NCBI GenBank assembly: GCA_947449515.1
Contig: CANFSD010000068.1
Span: forward strand, 1 to 7,782
Source of the DNA: Bacteroidota bacterium
GTDB lineage: Bacteria > Bacteroidota > Bacteroidia > UKL13-3
Direction: 5' to 3'
Length of the DNA stretch: 7,782 nucleotides
In this document: positions 1 through 7,499 of the stretch, piece by piece
Layout: each line of letters begins with the position of its first letter
How positions within the stretch are numbered: position 1 is the first letter of the stretch
Made by a program: the position numbers and the translations under genes
The notes under the pieces: model-generated
What the model saw: only the letters and a program-made list of their open reading frames with translations
Told to the model about the DNA's origin: nothing
Database searches by the model: none

Positions 1-1
1 C

Positions 2-1540
2 ATCTTCGCCTTGCTTTTTATTCAATCTATTATGCAATGGTGGAGTGCTATTTTGGCAAATTTTTTAGGCCAACAAATTATATATGATTTAAGAAATAAA
101 GTATACAAACATTTGTTTTCACTGCGCCTTAACTTCTTTGACAAAACCCCTGTAGGCACTTTGGTTACTAGAAGTATTTCAGATATTGAAACCATAAGTG
201 AAGTATTTAGTGAAGGCATGATTAACATAGCAGGAGATATTCTTCAAATTATTTTTCTGCTCCTCCTTATGTTTGGAACCAATGTAAAACTGTCATTGGT
301 TTGCTTATCTGTTTTGCCATTTTTATTTTACAGTGGTTACCTGTTTAAAGAAAAAATAAAAGAGAGTTTTGAGGAAGTAAGAAACCAGGTGGCTTTGCTA
401 AATACATACGTGCAAGAGCATTTGAGCGGCATGCAAATTGTGCAATTGTTCAATAGGGAAGACCGCGAATTGGAGGGGTTTAAGGAAATTAACGCGCAAC
501 ACAGAGATGCCAATATTAAAAGTGTATTTTATTATTCAGTGTTTTTTCCAGTAGTAGAAGTTTTAACGGCCATTTCCATTGGCTTATTGGTTTGGTATGG
601 ATCCAAAGGAATTATTGCAGAAGAAATTACCTTAGGAACCATGGTATCTTTTATCATGTATATCAATTTATTTTTTAGGCCAATTAGAACTTTGGCAGAT
701 AGGTTCAATAATTTGCAAATGGGCATGATTGCCGCCGAAAGAATTTTTGTTTTAATTGAAGATGAAACGCCCAAAGAAACAGCAGGTGAATTAGTGCTGA
801 ACCAAACAGAAGGAAATATTGAATTCAAAAACATCTATTTTTCCTATATCCCTGGCCAGCCTGTTTTAAGAAACATAAATTTTAGGGTAAAAAAAGGCGA
901 AACAATTGCCCTCGTTGGGGCAACAGGCGCTGGCAAATCCAGTATCATTAATTTATTAAGCAGGTTTTACCCCCTAGAAAAAGGCCAAGTTTTAATTGAT
1001 GGGACCGAAATTGACAAGTATACCTTGGCAAGTTTACGGAGTAAAATTAGTGTGGTAATGCAAGATGTGTTTTTGTTTACAGGAACCATTTTAGAAAATA
1101 TTCAGCTCTACGATACCTCAATCAGTGAAGAAACAATTGTGGCCTGCGCAAAACAATTGGGTGCGCATGAATTTATCAGTAAAATGCCCAATGGCTATTA
1201 CCAAAAAGTAACTGAGCGCGGTTCGAGCCTATCTGTAGGGCAACGACAATTAATTTCCTTTGTTAGGGCAATGGTTAAAAATCCAGCTATCCTAATTTTG
1301 GATGAAGCTACTTCTTCTATTGACCATGAAACGGAGGAAATTATTCAACAAGCCATTATTAAAATGCGTGAAGGCAGAAGCAGTATTGTAATTGCCCACA
1401 GGTTAAGTACCATTGCCAATGCCAACGAAATTTTGGTTTTAGACAAAGGAGAAATAGTAGAAAGAGGCACCCATCAAAGTTTATTGGAAAACAGCGGTCA
1501 TTACAAAAACCTTTATGAGCACCAATTTGCCAAAGAATAG
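2..1540 (+). CDS. ABC exporter, fused permease-ATPase (MsbA/MdlB-like), 5' truncated
   Basis: Half-transporter of the ABC exporter class: an inner-membrane permease domain fused to an ATPase that drives export of an unidentified substrate as a dimer. The frame is open to the left edge, so the TTG at nt 11 is internal. With 512 codons present against roughly 580-600 for the family, about 70-90 N-terminal residues, including TM1, lie outside. Counting from nt 2, the permease occupies about residues 1-245, with hydrophobic spans near the start, in the 80-110 region, and around 185-225. The ATPase starts near 271 with A-loop Tyr282, Walker A GATGAGKS (306-313), Q-loop Gln354, signature LSVGQ (410-414), Walker B ILILDE ending at catalytic Glu435, D-loop SSID and H-loop His466. 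All catalytic elements are intact. LSVGQ in place of LSGGQ is known in MdlB-type exporters. Substrate, and homo- versus heterodimer, cannot be told. It ends in TAG. Confidence 0.95.
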   Translation: MFALLFIQSIMQWWSAILANFLGQQIIYDLRNKVYKHLFSLRLNFFDKTPVGTLVTRSISDIETISEVFSEGMINIAGDILQIIFLLLLMFGTNVKLSLVCLSVLPFLFYSGYLFKEKIKESFEEVRNQVALLNTYVQEHLSGMQIVQLFNREDRELEGFKEINAQHRDANIKSVFYYSVFFPVVEVLTAISIGLLVWYGSKGIIAEEITLGTMVSFIMYINLFFRPIRTLADRFNNLQMGMIAAERIFVLIEDETPKETAGELVLNQTEGNIEFKNIYFSYIPGQPVLRNINFRVKKGETIALVGATGAGKSSIINLLSRFYPLEKGQVLIDGTEIDKYTLASLRSKISVVMQDVFLFTGTILENIQLYDTSISEETIVACAKQLGAHEFISKMPNGYYQKVTERGSSLSVGQRQLISFVRAMVKNPAILILDEATSSIDHETEEIIQQAIIKMREGRSSIVIAHRLSTIANANEILVLDKGEIVERGTHQSLLENSGHYKNLYEHQFAKE

Positions 1541-1557
1541 AGCCTTTACAGCAAATT

Positions 1558-1597
1558 TTCAATAAAATAATTAGGCATTTTAGCCATTCAATAAAAT
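1558..1597. repeat. 11-nt direct repeat upstream of fabG
   Basis: The 11-mer TTCAATAAAAT occurs at 1558-1568 and again, identical, at 1587-1597, so the copies are offset by 29 nt. The second copy lies between the putative -33 and -7 promoter elements of fabG. The repeat is AT-rich and may be chance. A duplicated regulator site is possible but unsupported by anything else. Confidence 0.35.
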
Positions 1598-1608
1598 TCA
1601 TATATTCG
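1578..1608 (+). promoter_or_regulatory. Probable Bacteroidota-type promoter of fabG
   Basis: TATATTCG at 1601-1608 matches seven of eight positions of the Bacteroidota -7 consensus TAnnTTTG. A weak TTTTAG-like -33 element lies near 1578-1583, about 18 nt upstream, which is within the usual spacing. The fabG ATG is only 20 nt after the -7 element, so the leader would be short, and there is no Shine-Dalgarno sequence in it. The position and motif support a dedicated promoter for fabG and the VWA gene rather than readthrough from the ABC exporter alone. The -33 box is poor. Confidence 0.55.
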
Positions 1609-1628
1609 CAACAACAAGATCTAATACC

Positions 1629-2372
1629 ATGAAATTAAAAGGAAAAACAGTACTCGTAACTGGCGCATCACGCGGAATTGGAAAAGGCATTGCTCAAACT
1701 CTTGCCAAAGAAGGTGCCAATATTGCTTTCACATATGTAAGTTCTGTAGAAAAAGCAAATGCATTTGAAGCAGAATTAAATGCCAGCGGCATTAAGGCCA
1801 AAGGTTACCAAAGTAATGCTGCAGATTTTTCAGAAGCAGAGAAACTGGTTGACGAAATTGTTAAAGAATTTGGCTCACTTGATGTGTTGGTAAACAATGC
1901 AGGTATAACAAAAGATACTTTATTAATGCGCATGAGCGAACAACAATGGGATGATGTATTAGATACCAATTTAAAATCTGCCTTTGCCATGACCAAAGCG
2001 GCCATGAAACCAATGATGAAAGCAAAAGCTGGTTCTATTATAAATATTACTTCTATTGTTGGAATTACCGGTAGCGCTGGCCAAGCTAATTATGCTGCCT
2101 CTAAAGCAGGTATGATTGGCTTAACCAAATCTGTTGCCAAAGAAGTAGGTTCAAGAAATATCCGCTGCAATGCTGTAGCTCCAGGATTTATTGAAACCGA
2201 AATGACCGATGTATTAGGTGATGATATCAAACAAGAATGGATCAAAACTATTCCATTGAAACGTGGAGGTAAACCAGAAGATGTAGCCAATTGCGTATTG
2301 TTCCTTGCATGCGACGATTCTGCCTATATCAGCGGACAAACCATCAACGTTTGTGGTGGTATGGTGATGTAA
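1629..2372 (+). CDS. fabG: 3-oxoacyl-[acyl-carrier-protein] reductase
   Basis: Cytosolic NADPH-dependent reductase of the first reduction step in type II fatty-acid elongation, converting 3-oxoacyl-ACP to (R)-3-hydroxyacyl-ACP. The 247-residue length is standard for FabG. It is a classical short-chain dehydrogenase: TGASRGIG cofactor loop (11-18), NNAG (89-92), Asn114, and the catalytic triad Ser142, Tyr155 and Lys159 in the YAASK motif. NAVAPGFIETEMT follows (from 181), and the C-terminus GQTINVCGGMVM resembles the FabG dimer/tetramer tail ending in GGM-M. The ATG at 1629 gives the normal N-terminus MKLKGKTVLVTG. It is not next to fabD, acpP or fabF here, although FabG often clusters with them. 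A paralogous SDR with another 3-oxoacyl substrate therefore cannot be fully excluded, but sequence features favour true FabG. The VWA gene starts 7 bp downstream, so co-transcription is likely. Confidence 0.93.
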   Translation: MKLKGKTVLVTGASRGIGKGIAQTLAKEGANIAFTYVSSVEKANAFEAELNASGIKAKGYQSNAADFSEAEKLVDEIVKEFGSLDVLVNNAGITKDTLLMRMSEQQWDDVLDTNLKSAFAMTKAAMKPMMKAKAGSIINITSIVGITGSAGQANYAASKAGMIGLTKSVAKEVGSRNIRCNAVAPGFIETEMTDVLGDDIKQEWIKTIPLKRGGKPEDVANCVLFLACDDSAYISGQTINVCGGMVM

Positions 2373-2379
2373 TTAACCC

Positions 2380-4464
2380 ATGCATTTTACTTTTGCGTAT
2401 CCCTTTATTGGCATACTGGCTAGTATCCTACTTGCCGGTATAAGCGCTTATTTTCTTTACAAATCCAATCCGCTAAAACTGCCTAAACCTTGGATGGTTT
2501 ATGCAGTAATGGGCATACGTTTTATTTCTCTTTTTATAGTTTGTTTTCTTCTATTGGGACCAATGATTAAATGGGTTTCTCAAAGAAAAGAAAAACCAAT
2601 TTTGGCAATTGCTATTGATAATAGTGCCTCTATGGTTCAGGCCAATGATTCAAACTTTGTAAAAAATGAACTGAGCAAACAAATTGAAACACTTAAAAGT
2701 GAACTCAAAGAAAACTACACAGTTGAAAGCTATACCATTGGTGCAAGTGCAGAAAAAAACAAAGCACTAAACTTCTCAGAAAAAAGCACCAACTTATCAG
2801 ATGCCCTGCTTCAAATTAGCAATGAACATTATAATTTAAACCACAGCGCCACCTTATTAATTAGCGACGGTATATACAACCAAGGGAGCAACCCCGCCTA
2901 TGCATTAGAGAAGGGTACAGCGCCCGTTTATACCATTGCTCTTGGCGATAGCACGCAGCACAAAGATGCCCTAATTGGAAAGGCGCGTTTCAATCCTACC
3001 ATTTTTGTTGGGAACGATTTTGAAATTGAAATTGATTGCAAGGCATTCTACTGCAACAATGAAGCACTTCAAATTACTTTGAGTGAAGGCAATGAAACAC
3101 TCCAAAGAGGAATTATTCTAGCTAAGGGAAATAATTATTTTGGAACGCAAAAATTTTTATTAACCAATGCCAAAGAAGGCATCCACAATTACCAGATTAG
3201 AATTAAACCGCTTTTTAAGGAAAACAACCTAATCAATAACAATATCAGTATTCAAGTAAACGTATTAAAATCTAAACAAAAGATTGTTCTACTTTACCAA
3301 ACCCCTCACCCAGATATTAGCGCCATTACAAGAAGTATAGAGGCAAATGTAAATTACGAATTACAAAGTTTTCTGTTTTCAGAATACCAAGAACAAAGCA
3401 GTAATGAAGCCAGTTTATTTATCCTGCACCAATTGCCAGGCATTAATGGTGAAGCTTGCAAATTGATTGAAAAGCTACAACAAAAAAATATTCCTGTATT
3501 TTATATTTTAGGTAAACAAACAGGTTTAAATTATTTAAATGCCAATGGTACTTTACGCATTACTGGTCCACGCCAAAATTACAATGAAGCACAAGCCTGG
3601 CTAAACCAACAATTTAATTTATTTCAATTAGAGGAAAAACTAAGCAATACCCTACAAAAGTTTGCACCACTTATTACACCTTTTGGAAACTACCAAATAC
3701 CAAGCAATGCCAATACCTTGTTGTTCCAACAAATTGGTTACGTTAAAACAAATACGCCTCTCCTATTCTTTAGCAATAGCAAAGGAACCAACGAGGTATA
3801 CTTATGTGGCGAAGGCCTTTGGCGCTGGCGTTTACAGGATTTCTTAATGAACCAAAATACCCAAGCATCAGAAACACTCTTAAATAAAATTATTCAATGG
3901 GCAAGTGGCAAAAATGATAGAACTAAATTTAGGGTCTATCCAAGCAAAAAAATAGTTGATGAAAATGAAGCAATCTCCTTTGATGCAGAGCGCTACAATG
4001 ATTTATTTGAAATGATTAATAAGGATGACATTTCGCTCATCCTTAAAAATAAAAACGGCAAAAATTTCCCCTACCAATTTAGCAAAACACAAAATGCCTA
4101 CCACCTTAATGTAGGCACCTTGCCTGCCGGCGAATATTCTTATGAAGCCAGCGTAAATGGACAAAGCAGTTTTGGAAAACGTACGGGCATTATTCATGTT
4201 AAAGAACTCCAAACAGAAGCCATTGAAACCCGCTCAAACCCTAGCATATTAAGGGCAATTGCCTCTGAAACGGGTGGCCAATTTTTTCAAATTAACCAAT
4301 TAGAAGATTTGAAGAATTTACTCCTAAAAAGCGAATTAAGTAAAACAGTAATATACAATGACGAAGAACTACTTGATTTAATCAAACAAAAATGGCTCTT
4401 CTTTACCATTATACTTTTCCTAAGTTTGGAATGGTTTATTCGCAAATGGAATGGATTTATTTAA
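2380..4464 (+). CDS. Membrane-anchored VWA-domain protein (BatA-like architecture)
   Basis: A 694-residue envelope protein of unknown specific role. Two hydrophobic segments open it (about residues 5-27 and 38-65). They are followed by a von Willebrand A domain with a complete metal-ion (MIDAS) site: DNSAS at 80-84, Thr137 in STNLSDAL and Asp163 in LLISDGIYN, with GSNP just after. Residues about 185-290 look like a beta-rich, Ig-like region. About 298-400 look like an alpha/beta domain resembling the amidotransferase-like folds seen in related Bacteroidota VWA proteins, but no nucleophile Cys motif is visible. A final hydrophobic span (about 672-687, WLFFTIILFLSLEWFI) ends in RKWNGFI. The short basic loop between the first two spans and the basic C-terminus suggest that the large middle part is periplasmic (inference). 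The architecture recalls BatA-type proteins, but no MoxR ATPase or other bat gene is nearby. It starts 7 bp after fabG with no Shine-Dalgarno sequence, and its stop overlaps the convergent glycosyltransferase stop. Confidence 0.85.
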   Translation: MHFTFAYPFIGILASILLAGISAYFLYKSNPLKLPKPWMVYAVMGIRFISLFIVCFLLLGPMIKWVSQRKEKPILAIAIDNSASMVQANDSNFVKNELSKQIETLKSELKENYTVESYTIGASAEKNKALNFSEKSTNLSDALLQISNEHYNLNHSATLLISDGIYNQGSNPAYALEKGTAPVYTIALGDSTQHKDALIGKARFNPTIFVGNDFEIEIDCKAFYCNNEALQITLSEGNETLQRGIILAKGNNYFGTQKFLLTNAKEGIHNYQIRIKPLFKENNLINNNISIQVNVLKSKQKIVLLYQTPHPDISAITRSIEANVNYELQSFLFSEYQEQSSNEASLFILHQLPGINGEACKLIEKLQQKNIPVFYILGKQTGLNYLNANGTLRITGPRQNYNEAQAWLNQQFNLFQLEEKLSNTLQKFAPLITPFGNYQIPSNANTLLFQQIGYVKTNTPLLFFSNSKGTNEVYLCGEGLWRWRLQDFLMNQNTQASETLLNKIIQWASGKNDRTKFRVYPSKKIVDENEAISFDAERYNDLFEMINKDDISLILKNKNGKNFPYQFSKTQNAYHLNVGTLPAGEYSYEASVNGQSSFGKRTGIIHVKELQTEAIETRSNPSILRAIASETGGQFFQINQLEDLKNLLLKSELSKTVIYNDEELLDLIKQKWLFFTIILFLSLEWFIRKWNGFI
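4461..4464. other. Overlapping stop codons of convergent genes (TTAA)
   Basis: The plus-strand VWA gene stops with TAA at 4462-4464, and the minus-strand glycosyltransferase stops with TAA read from 4463 to 4461. The palindrome TTAA therefore supplies both stops, and the genes overlap by 3 bp tail to tail. No intergenic terminator can exist here, so each transcript either ends inside the opposing gene or runs on as antisense RNA. Confidence 0.95.
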
Positions 4465-5702
4465 TCCCTTTTGTATAGAAAATCAGCAATTAAATTTTCT
4501 AGTTTTTCTATCCGTTTCTGCCAAGAATTTCCTTCAGCAAATAGCATACGCTCCGCCAGTTTTTGCTGTGGATCTTCCAATAATGCCAAATGCAATTTTG
4601 CAATAAAGTCTTCCTTTGATTTTGCTATATAAACATAAGGCTCAAAAGTATTCATATCCTTGCTAAATTGAGTGCTTACACAAGGAAGCCCAGCAGCCAA
4701 ATATTCGTTAACCTTTAACGGGTAAATCCCTTGCGTCAACTCATTTATTTTATTGGGTATAATACCAACTTTGGCGTATTTTAAATAGGCCGGTAATTGG
4801 GAAATATTTTGCGGTCCTATAAAATGTAGGTTCTCAATTTTATCCAATTCATATTTCGAAATATCTTTCGTATCACTGGTTCCAATAAATACAATTTCAT
4901 AGGCTGTAAACTCTGCACAAATACTTTTTATTAGGTCCGAATCCAAACGCAAATTACTGTAATGACCTGTATAAATAATAATGGGTTTAATAAAATTTTG
5001 AATTGCCAAGGGCCTTGCCAAATCACTATTACAGGCATTTTTAAATAATTGATAATTTACGCCGTTTGCCAACAAATGCACCTTTCGCCCACTTGCTTCT
5101 GCATGTTTTTCGCATAATCTACTAGAAGTTGCAATGGCTAAATCACAATTTCTAATGGCCTCCATTTCGGCAGATTTGCCATGTTTGGCTATGTATGGTT
5201 CTCCACTCATTTCATCAAAAGATTGATAAATATTTAGCAGAGGTTGGTATTTATACTTTTTTGAAATTACTGGAACTAAAACCGGCAAAAATGAATTTAA
5301 ATAAACATAGTCTTTTACATTATAGGATTCAATGGTTTTACTAATTGCTTTGTATACTATGTAATTATTTAAACGATTCAACAAATTGAATAATTTTCCC
5401 GCTGGTAAAAAATTAATTGGAAGCGTCAATAGTGGAATTACCTGTATTACAGAATTTGTTTGGATTTTTTGGGTTTTAAATATCCCCATTCCAAACAACA
5501 CTGCGCCTAATTTCCTTCTCATTTCTGCAGTAGAAATGAGCAATATTAAATCCTTTAAGCTGTATGGCCTATCAATGTAAAAGACCCTGTGATTGCGCGC
5601 CAACTCATCGGCAAATGCTTTGGTAACAGACGACAAGGAATTGTCGGATCGAGACAATCCAAAAACAATTACATCATATGTATGTTGCCTATTTGCCTGC
5701 AT
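4461..5702 (-). CDS. GT-B-type glycosyltransferase (GT4-like), downstream copy of a tandem pair
   Basis: Probable cytoplasmic glycosyltransferase moving sugar from a nucleotide donor to an unknown acceptor, perhaps for surface glycan (inference). I chose the ATG at 5702 (413 residues). A TTG at 5720 would add only six residues, and the ATG leaves a short leader before DVIVFG that matches the paralogue upstream. Visible blocks are HRVFYIDRPYSLKDL (38-52), LTLPINFLP (92-100), NGV (213-215), a strand IIIYTGH opening the C-terminal Rossmann domain (241-247), and YPLKVNEYLAAGLP (327-340) with Glu333, which is the donor-binding region. No signal peptide or clear transmembrane span is seen. The first Glu of the classical EX7E motif is Gly325 here. 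The start overlaps the upstream glycosyltransferase gene by 14 bp, suggesting translational coupling. Its closest relative here is the gene at 5689-6918. Donor and acceptor cannot be inferred. Confidence 0.85.
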   Translation of the reverse strand: MQANRQHTYDVIVFGLSRSDNSLSSVTKAFADELARNHRVFYIDRPYSLKDLILLISTAEMRRKLGAVLFGMGIFKTQKIQTNSVIQVIPLLTLPINFLPAGKLFNLLNRLNNYIVYKAISKTIESYNVKDYVYLNSFLPVLVPVISKKYKYQPLLNIYQSFDEMSGEPYIAKHGKSAEMEAIRNCDLAIATSSRLCEKHAEASGRKVHLLANGVNYQLFKNACNSDLARPLAIQNFIKPIIIYTGHYSNLRLDSDLIKSICAEFTAYEIVFIGTSDTKDISKYELDKIENLHFIGPQNISQLPAYLKYAKVGIIPNKINELTQGIYPLKVNEYLAAGLPCVSTQFSKDMNTFEPYVYIAKSKEDFIAKLHLALLEDPQQKLAERMLFAEGNSWQKRIEKLENLIADFLYKRD

Positions 5703-6918
5703 TGGAACTAAATTGTGCAATCAATTGGTTAAAAAAATCTGCTCTATACGACCAATCATTTTTCTCTGCTATTTCAGTTCTTTTGTCCAATCGTTGGGCA
5801 TTGTCTTCTTGAATTGCCAATTCAATATTACCCAAAAAATCTTCATAGCTGGTCGACAAATAAATTTGTGCCGCAAAACCCTCCAAGTCCTCGCTAAATT
5901 GAGTGCTTACAACAGGTTTACCCATGGCCAAATACTCATTCAATTTTAAGGGATAAACACTTTTATTTAAATCATTGCACAAGTAGGGAATAATACAAAC
6001 ATGGGCACATTTAATATAAGCTGGTATAGCCTCATACCTTCTATTTCCTAAGATAATTAAATTAGGTATTTCTTCTAGTTTGTATTTTATAAGGTCTTCT
6101 TCTTCATAGGCGCCAACCAATACTACTAAGTAGTTTGGATAATTCTCGCAAACCAAACGAAGCAAATTATAATCTACACGTATGGCACTTAAGTAGCCGC
6201 AAAACATAATTATTTTAGTAGAACCTATATTGTATAAATCATAAGGGACAGACGCATCTTTAAGTCGTGTTGATTTCCAAACAGAAAATTCTACCCCGTT
6301 TGGAAAATAATTTACATGCGCTGCTTTATTAATTAATTTTCGCCATTGGTTCTTTGAATTTACCAAAACCAAATCGGCCTGCCTAATTGCTTTTTCCTGC
6401 GCTAGTACCCCATGCCTTTGCATATAAGGAGATAATTCCATGTCGTGCAAAACAGTATAAATATTTAACAAATTGGTAGCCGACCTCAAATTTAAAACTG
6501 GCAATAAAGATGGATTAAATAAATTAAGGTACACAAACTCCTTTATGTCAAATTCCTTTGCCATTCTGCGCATACAAGCCTTAAGCACCCAGTTGTTAAA
6601 AGCATTCAAAGAATTATAGAGTAAGCTTTTGGGTAAAAAATTTATAGGCAATGTTAAACCTGGAGTTGCAACAATAAAAGAAGAAAAACCAGTTTCAATT
6701 TTTAAAAAGGGCGACCTACGCAAGAGAATTGTTTTTATGCGCCTGCGCATTGAAAGATTAACGTGTTCCTTAAACAAATCCTTCATTGAATAGGGTCTAT
6801 CTACAAAAAAAACGCGGTGCGTTTTGCTCAGCTCTTTTACAAAAGATATGGATGCTGCTGCGGAGTCTTGATCCCAATGGAAAACTGAAGAAATAATGAT
6901 GTCTTTTTTTGAACTCAT
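5689..6918 (-). CDS. GT-B-type glycosyltransferase (GT4-like), upstream copy of a tandem pair
   Basis: Probable cytoplasmic glycosyltransferase of 409 residues, clearly paralogous to the next gene. Shared blocks in the same order are HRVFFVDRPYSMKDL (34-48), LTLPINFLP (88-96), LLNIY (150-154), HG (169-170), NGV (207-209), and YPLKLNEYLAMGKPVVSTQF (322-341) with Glu328 at the donor site. The position of the first EX7E glutamate is Ser320, again not acidic. An N-terminal acceptor domain and a C-terminal Rossmann donor domain beginning at KIIMFCGY (235-242) fit a GT-B fold. No signal peptide is seen. The ATG overlaps the tdk TGA as ATGA, a common arrangement for translational coupling. A GAAGGA purine run sits only two bases before the ATG, closer than a standard Shine-Dalgarno sequence. 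Its stop is TAG. Donor, acceptor and product are unknown. A role in surface polysaccharide or glycolipid is a guess from family membership only. Confidence 0.85.
   Translation of the reverse strand: MSSKKDIIISSVFHWDQDSAAASISFVKELSKTHRVFFVDRPYSMKDLFKEHVNLSMRRRIKTILLRRSPFLKIETGFSSFIVATPGLTLPINFLPKSLLYNSLNAFNNWVLKACMRRMAKEFDIKEFVYLNLFNPSLLPVLNLRSATNLLNIYTVLHDMELSPYMQRHGVLAQEKAIRQADLVLVNSKNQWRKLINKAAHVNYFPNGVEFSVWKSTRLKDASVPYDLYNIGSTKIIMFCGYLSAIRVDYNLLRLVCENYPNYLVVLVGAYEEEDLIKYKLEEIPNLIILGNRRYEAIPAYIKCAHVCIIPYLCNDLNKSVYPLKLNEYLAMGKPVVSTQFSEDLEGFAAQIYLSTSYEDFLGNIELAIQEDNAQRLDKRTEIAEKNDWSYRADFFNQLIAQFSSNAGK
6915..6918 (-). other. ATGA stop/start overlap between tdk and glycosyltransferase gene
   Basis: On the minus strand, the ATG of the glycosyltransferase (6918-6916) shares two bases with the TGA of tdk (6917-6915). 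This four-base overlap usually allows terminating ribosomes to re-initiate, so the transferase is probably translated in proportion to tdk. It also supports both start and stop assignments. Confidence 0.9.
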
Positions 6919-7499
6919 GTTCCTTCGGTCATCCCTTTATTAAAACAATGCCTGCACCTGGCTTCGTATGTATCTTTTTCACCCAACATAATCAGCGAGC
7001 CATGGTCAATTTTTCTAAATGAATGCGTGGCCAAATCGCCACAAACCATGCAAATAGCATGCACCTTGGTTACATACTCTGCAACGGCCATAATTTTAGG
7101 CATAGGACCAAAAGGTTTCCCTAAATAATCCATATCCAAACCTGCCACAATAACCCTTAATCCTTGCTCGGCTAGCTTTTCAACTACATACAATAATTCC
7201 TCATCAAAAAATTGTGCCTCGTCAATTCCAATAACGGTAGCCTCATTGGCCATTAATAAAATATTCAATGAGCTACTCACTGGCGTGGCTTCAATGGCAT
7301 TGGAATTATGCGAAACAACCTGCACCTCATCATAACGCACGTCTACATCTGGCTTAAAAATTTCAACCTTTTGATTGGCAATTTTAGCCCTGTTTATGCG
7401 GCGTATCAACTCTTCCGTTTTTCCAGAAAACATAGAGCCACAAATAACTTCTATCCATCCTTTCCGCTGCTGCGGGTTGTATCTTGGTTCAATAAACAT
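6915..7499 (-). CDS. tdk: Thymidine kinase
   Basis: Cytosolic salvage enzyme that phosphorylates thymidine (and deoxyuridine) to the monophosphate using ATP, type II (TK1-like) family. The 194-residue length is normal. It has the P-loop GSMFSGKT (21-28), FKP (48-50) followed by Arg55, catalytic Glu94 within GIDEAQFF (91-98), and the zinc-ribbon cysteines Cys150/Cys153 (CMVC) and Cys182/Cys185 (CRHC). The substrate loop LGEKDTYEARC includes Tyr178. All key residues are present, so the enzyme should be active. The ATG at 7499 gives a short extension before the P-loop strand, as in homologues; no better start is seen. It is the first gene of a minus-strand operon whose next two members are glycosyltransferases. 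Its TGA overlaps the following ATG. A divergent gene begins 109 bp upstream. Confidence 0.97.
   Translation of the reverse strand: MFIEPRYNPQQRKGWIEVICGSMFSGKTEELIRRINRAKIANQKVEIFKPDVDVRYDEVQVVSHNSNAIEATPVSSSLNILLMANEATVIGIDEAQFFDEELLYVVEKLAEQGLRVIVAGLDMDYLGKPFGPMPKIMAVAEYVTKVHAICMVCGDLATHSFRKIDHGSLIMLGEKDTYEARCRHCFNKGMTEGT

Noticed and set aside
11..13. TTG as the start of the ABC exporter
   Set aside because: The frame is open to the left edge and the first transmembrane segment of the family is missing, so the true start is outside the window.
532..834. Minus-strand open frame of 100 codons inside the ABC exporter
   Set aside because: The plus frame carries an uninterrupted conserved permease sequence; the antisense product matches nothing I recognise.
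1571..1586. Possible hairpin after the ABC exporter (GGC-ATTTTA-GCC)
   Set aside because: The stem is only three base pairs with flanking mismatches and no following T-run, so it is too weak for an intrinsic terminator.
3662..3847. Plus-strand 61-codon frame inside the VWA gene
   Set aside because: It is in a different frame within a continuous long coding region, with no start signal or protein-like features.
5703..5720. Six-residue N-terminal extension of the downstream glycosyltransferase from a TTG
   Set aside because: An ATG at 5702 gives a leader length similar to the paralogue and a shorter overlap with the upstream gene, so the TTG start is less likely.
5593..5949. Plus-strand open frame of 118 codons over the junction of the two glycosyltransferases
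   Set aside because: It is antisense to two well-supported coding regions, has no recognisable domain or promoter, and its composition is that expected of a reverse-frame shadow.
2380..6918. A defence or mobile-element reading of the VWA gene next to the glycosyltransferases
   Set aside because: There is no nuclease, helicase, integrase, repeat array or compositional break. The genes are convergent, separately organised and flanked by housekeeping genes.
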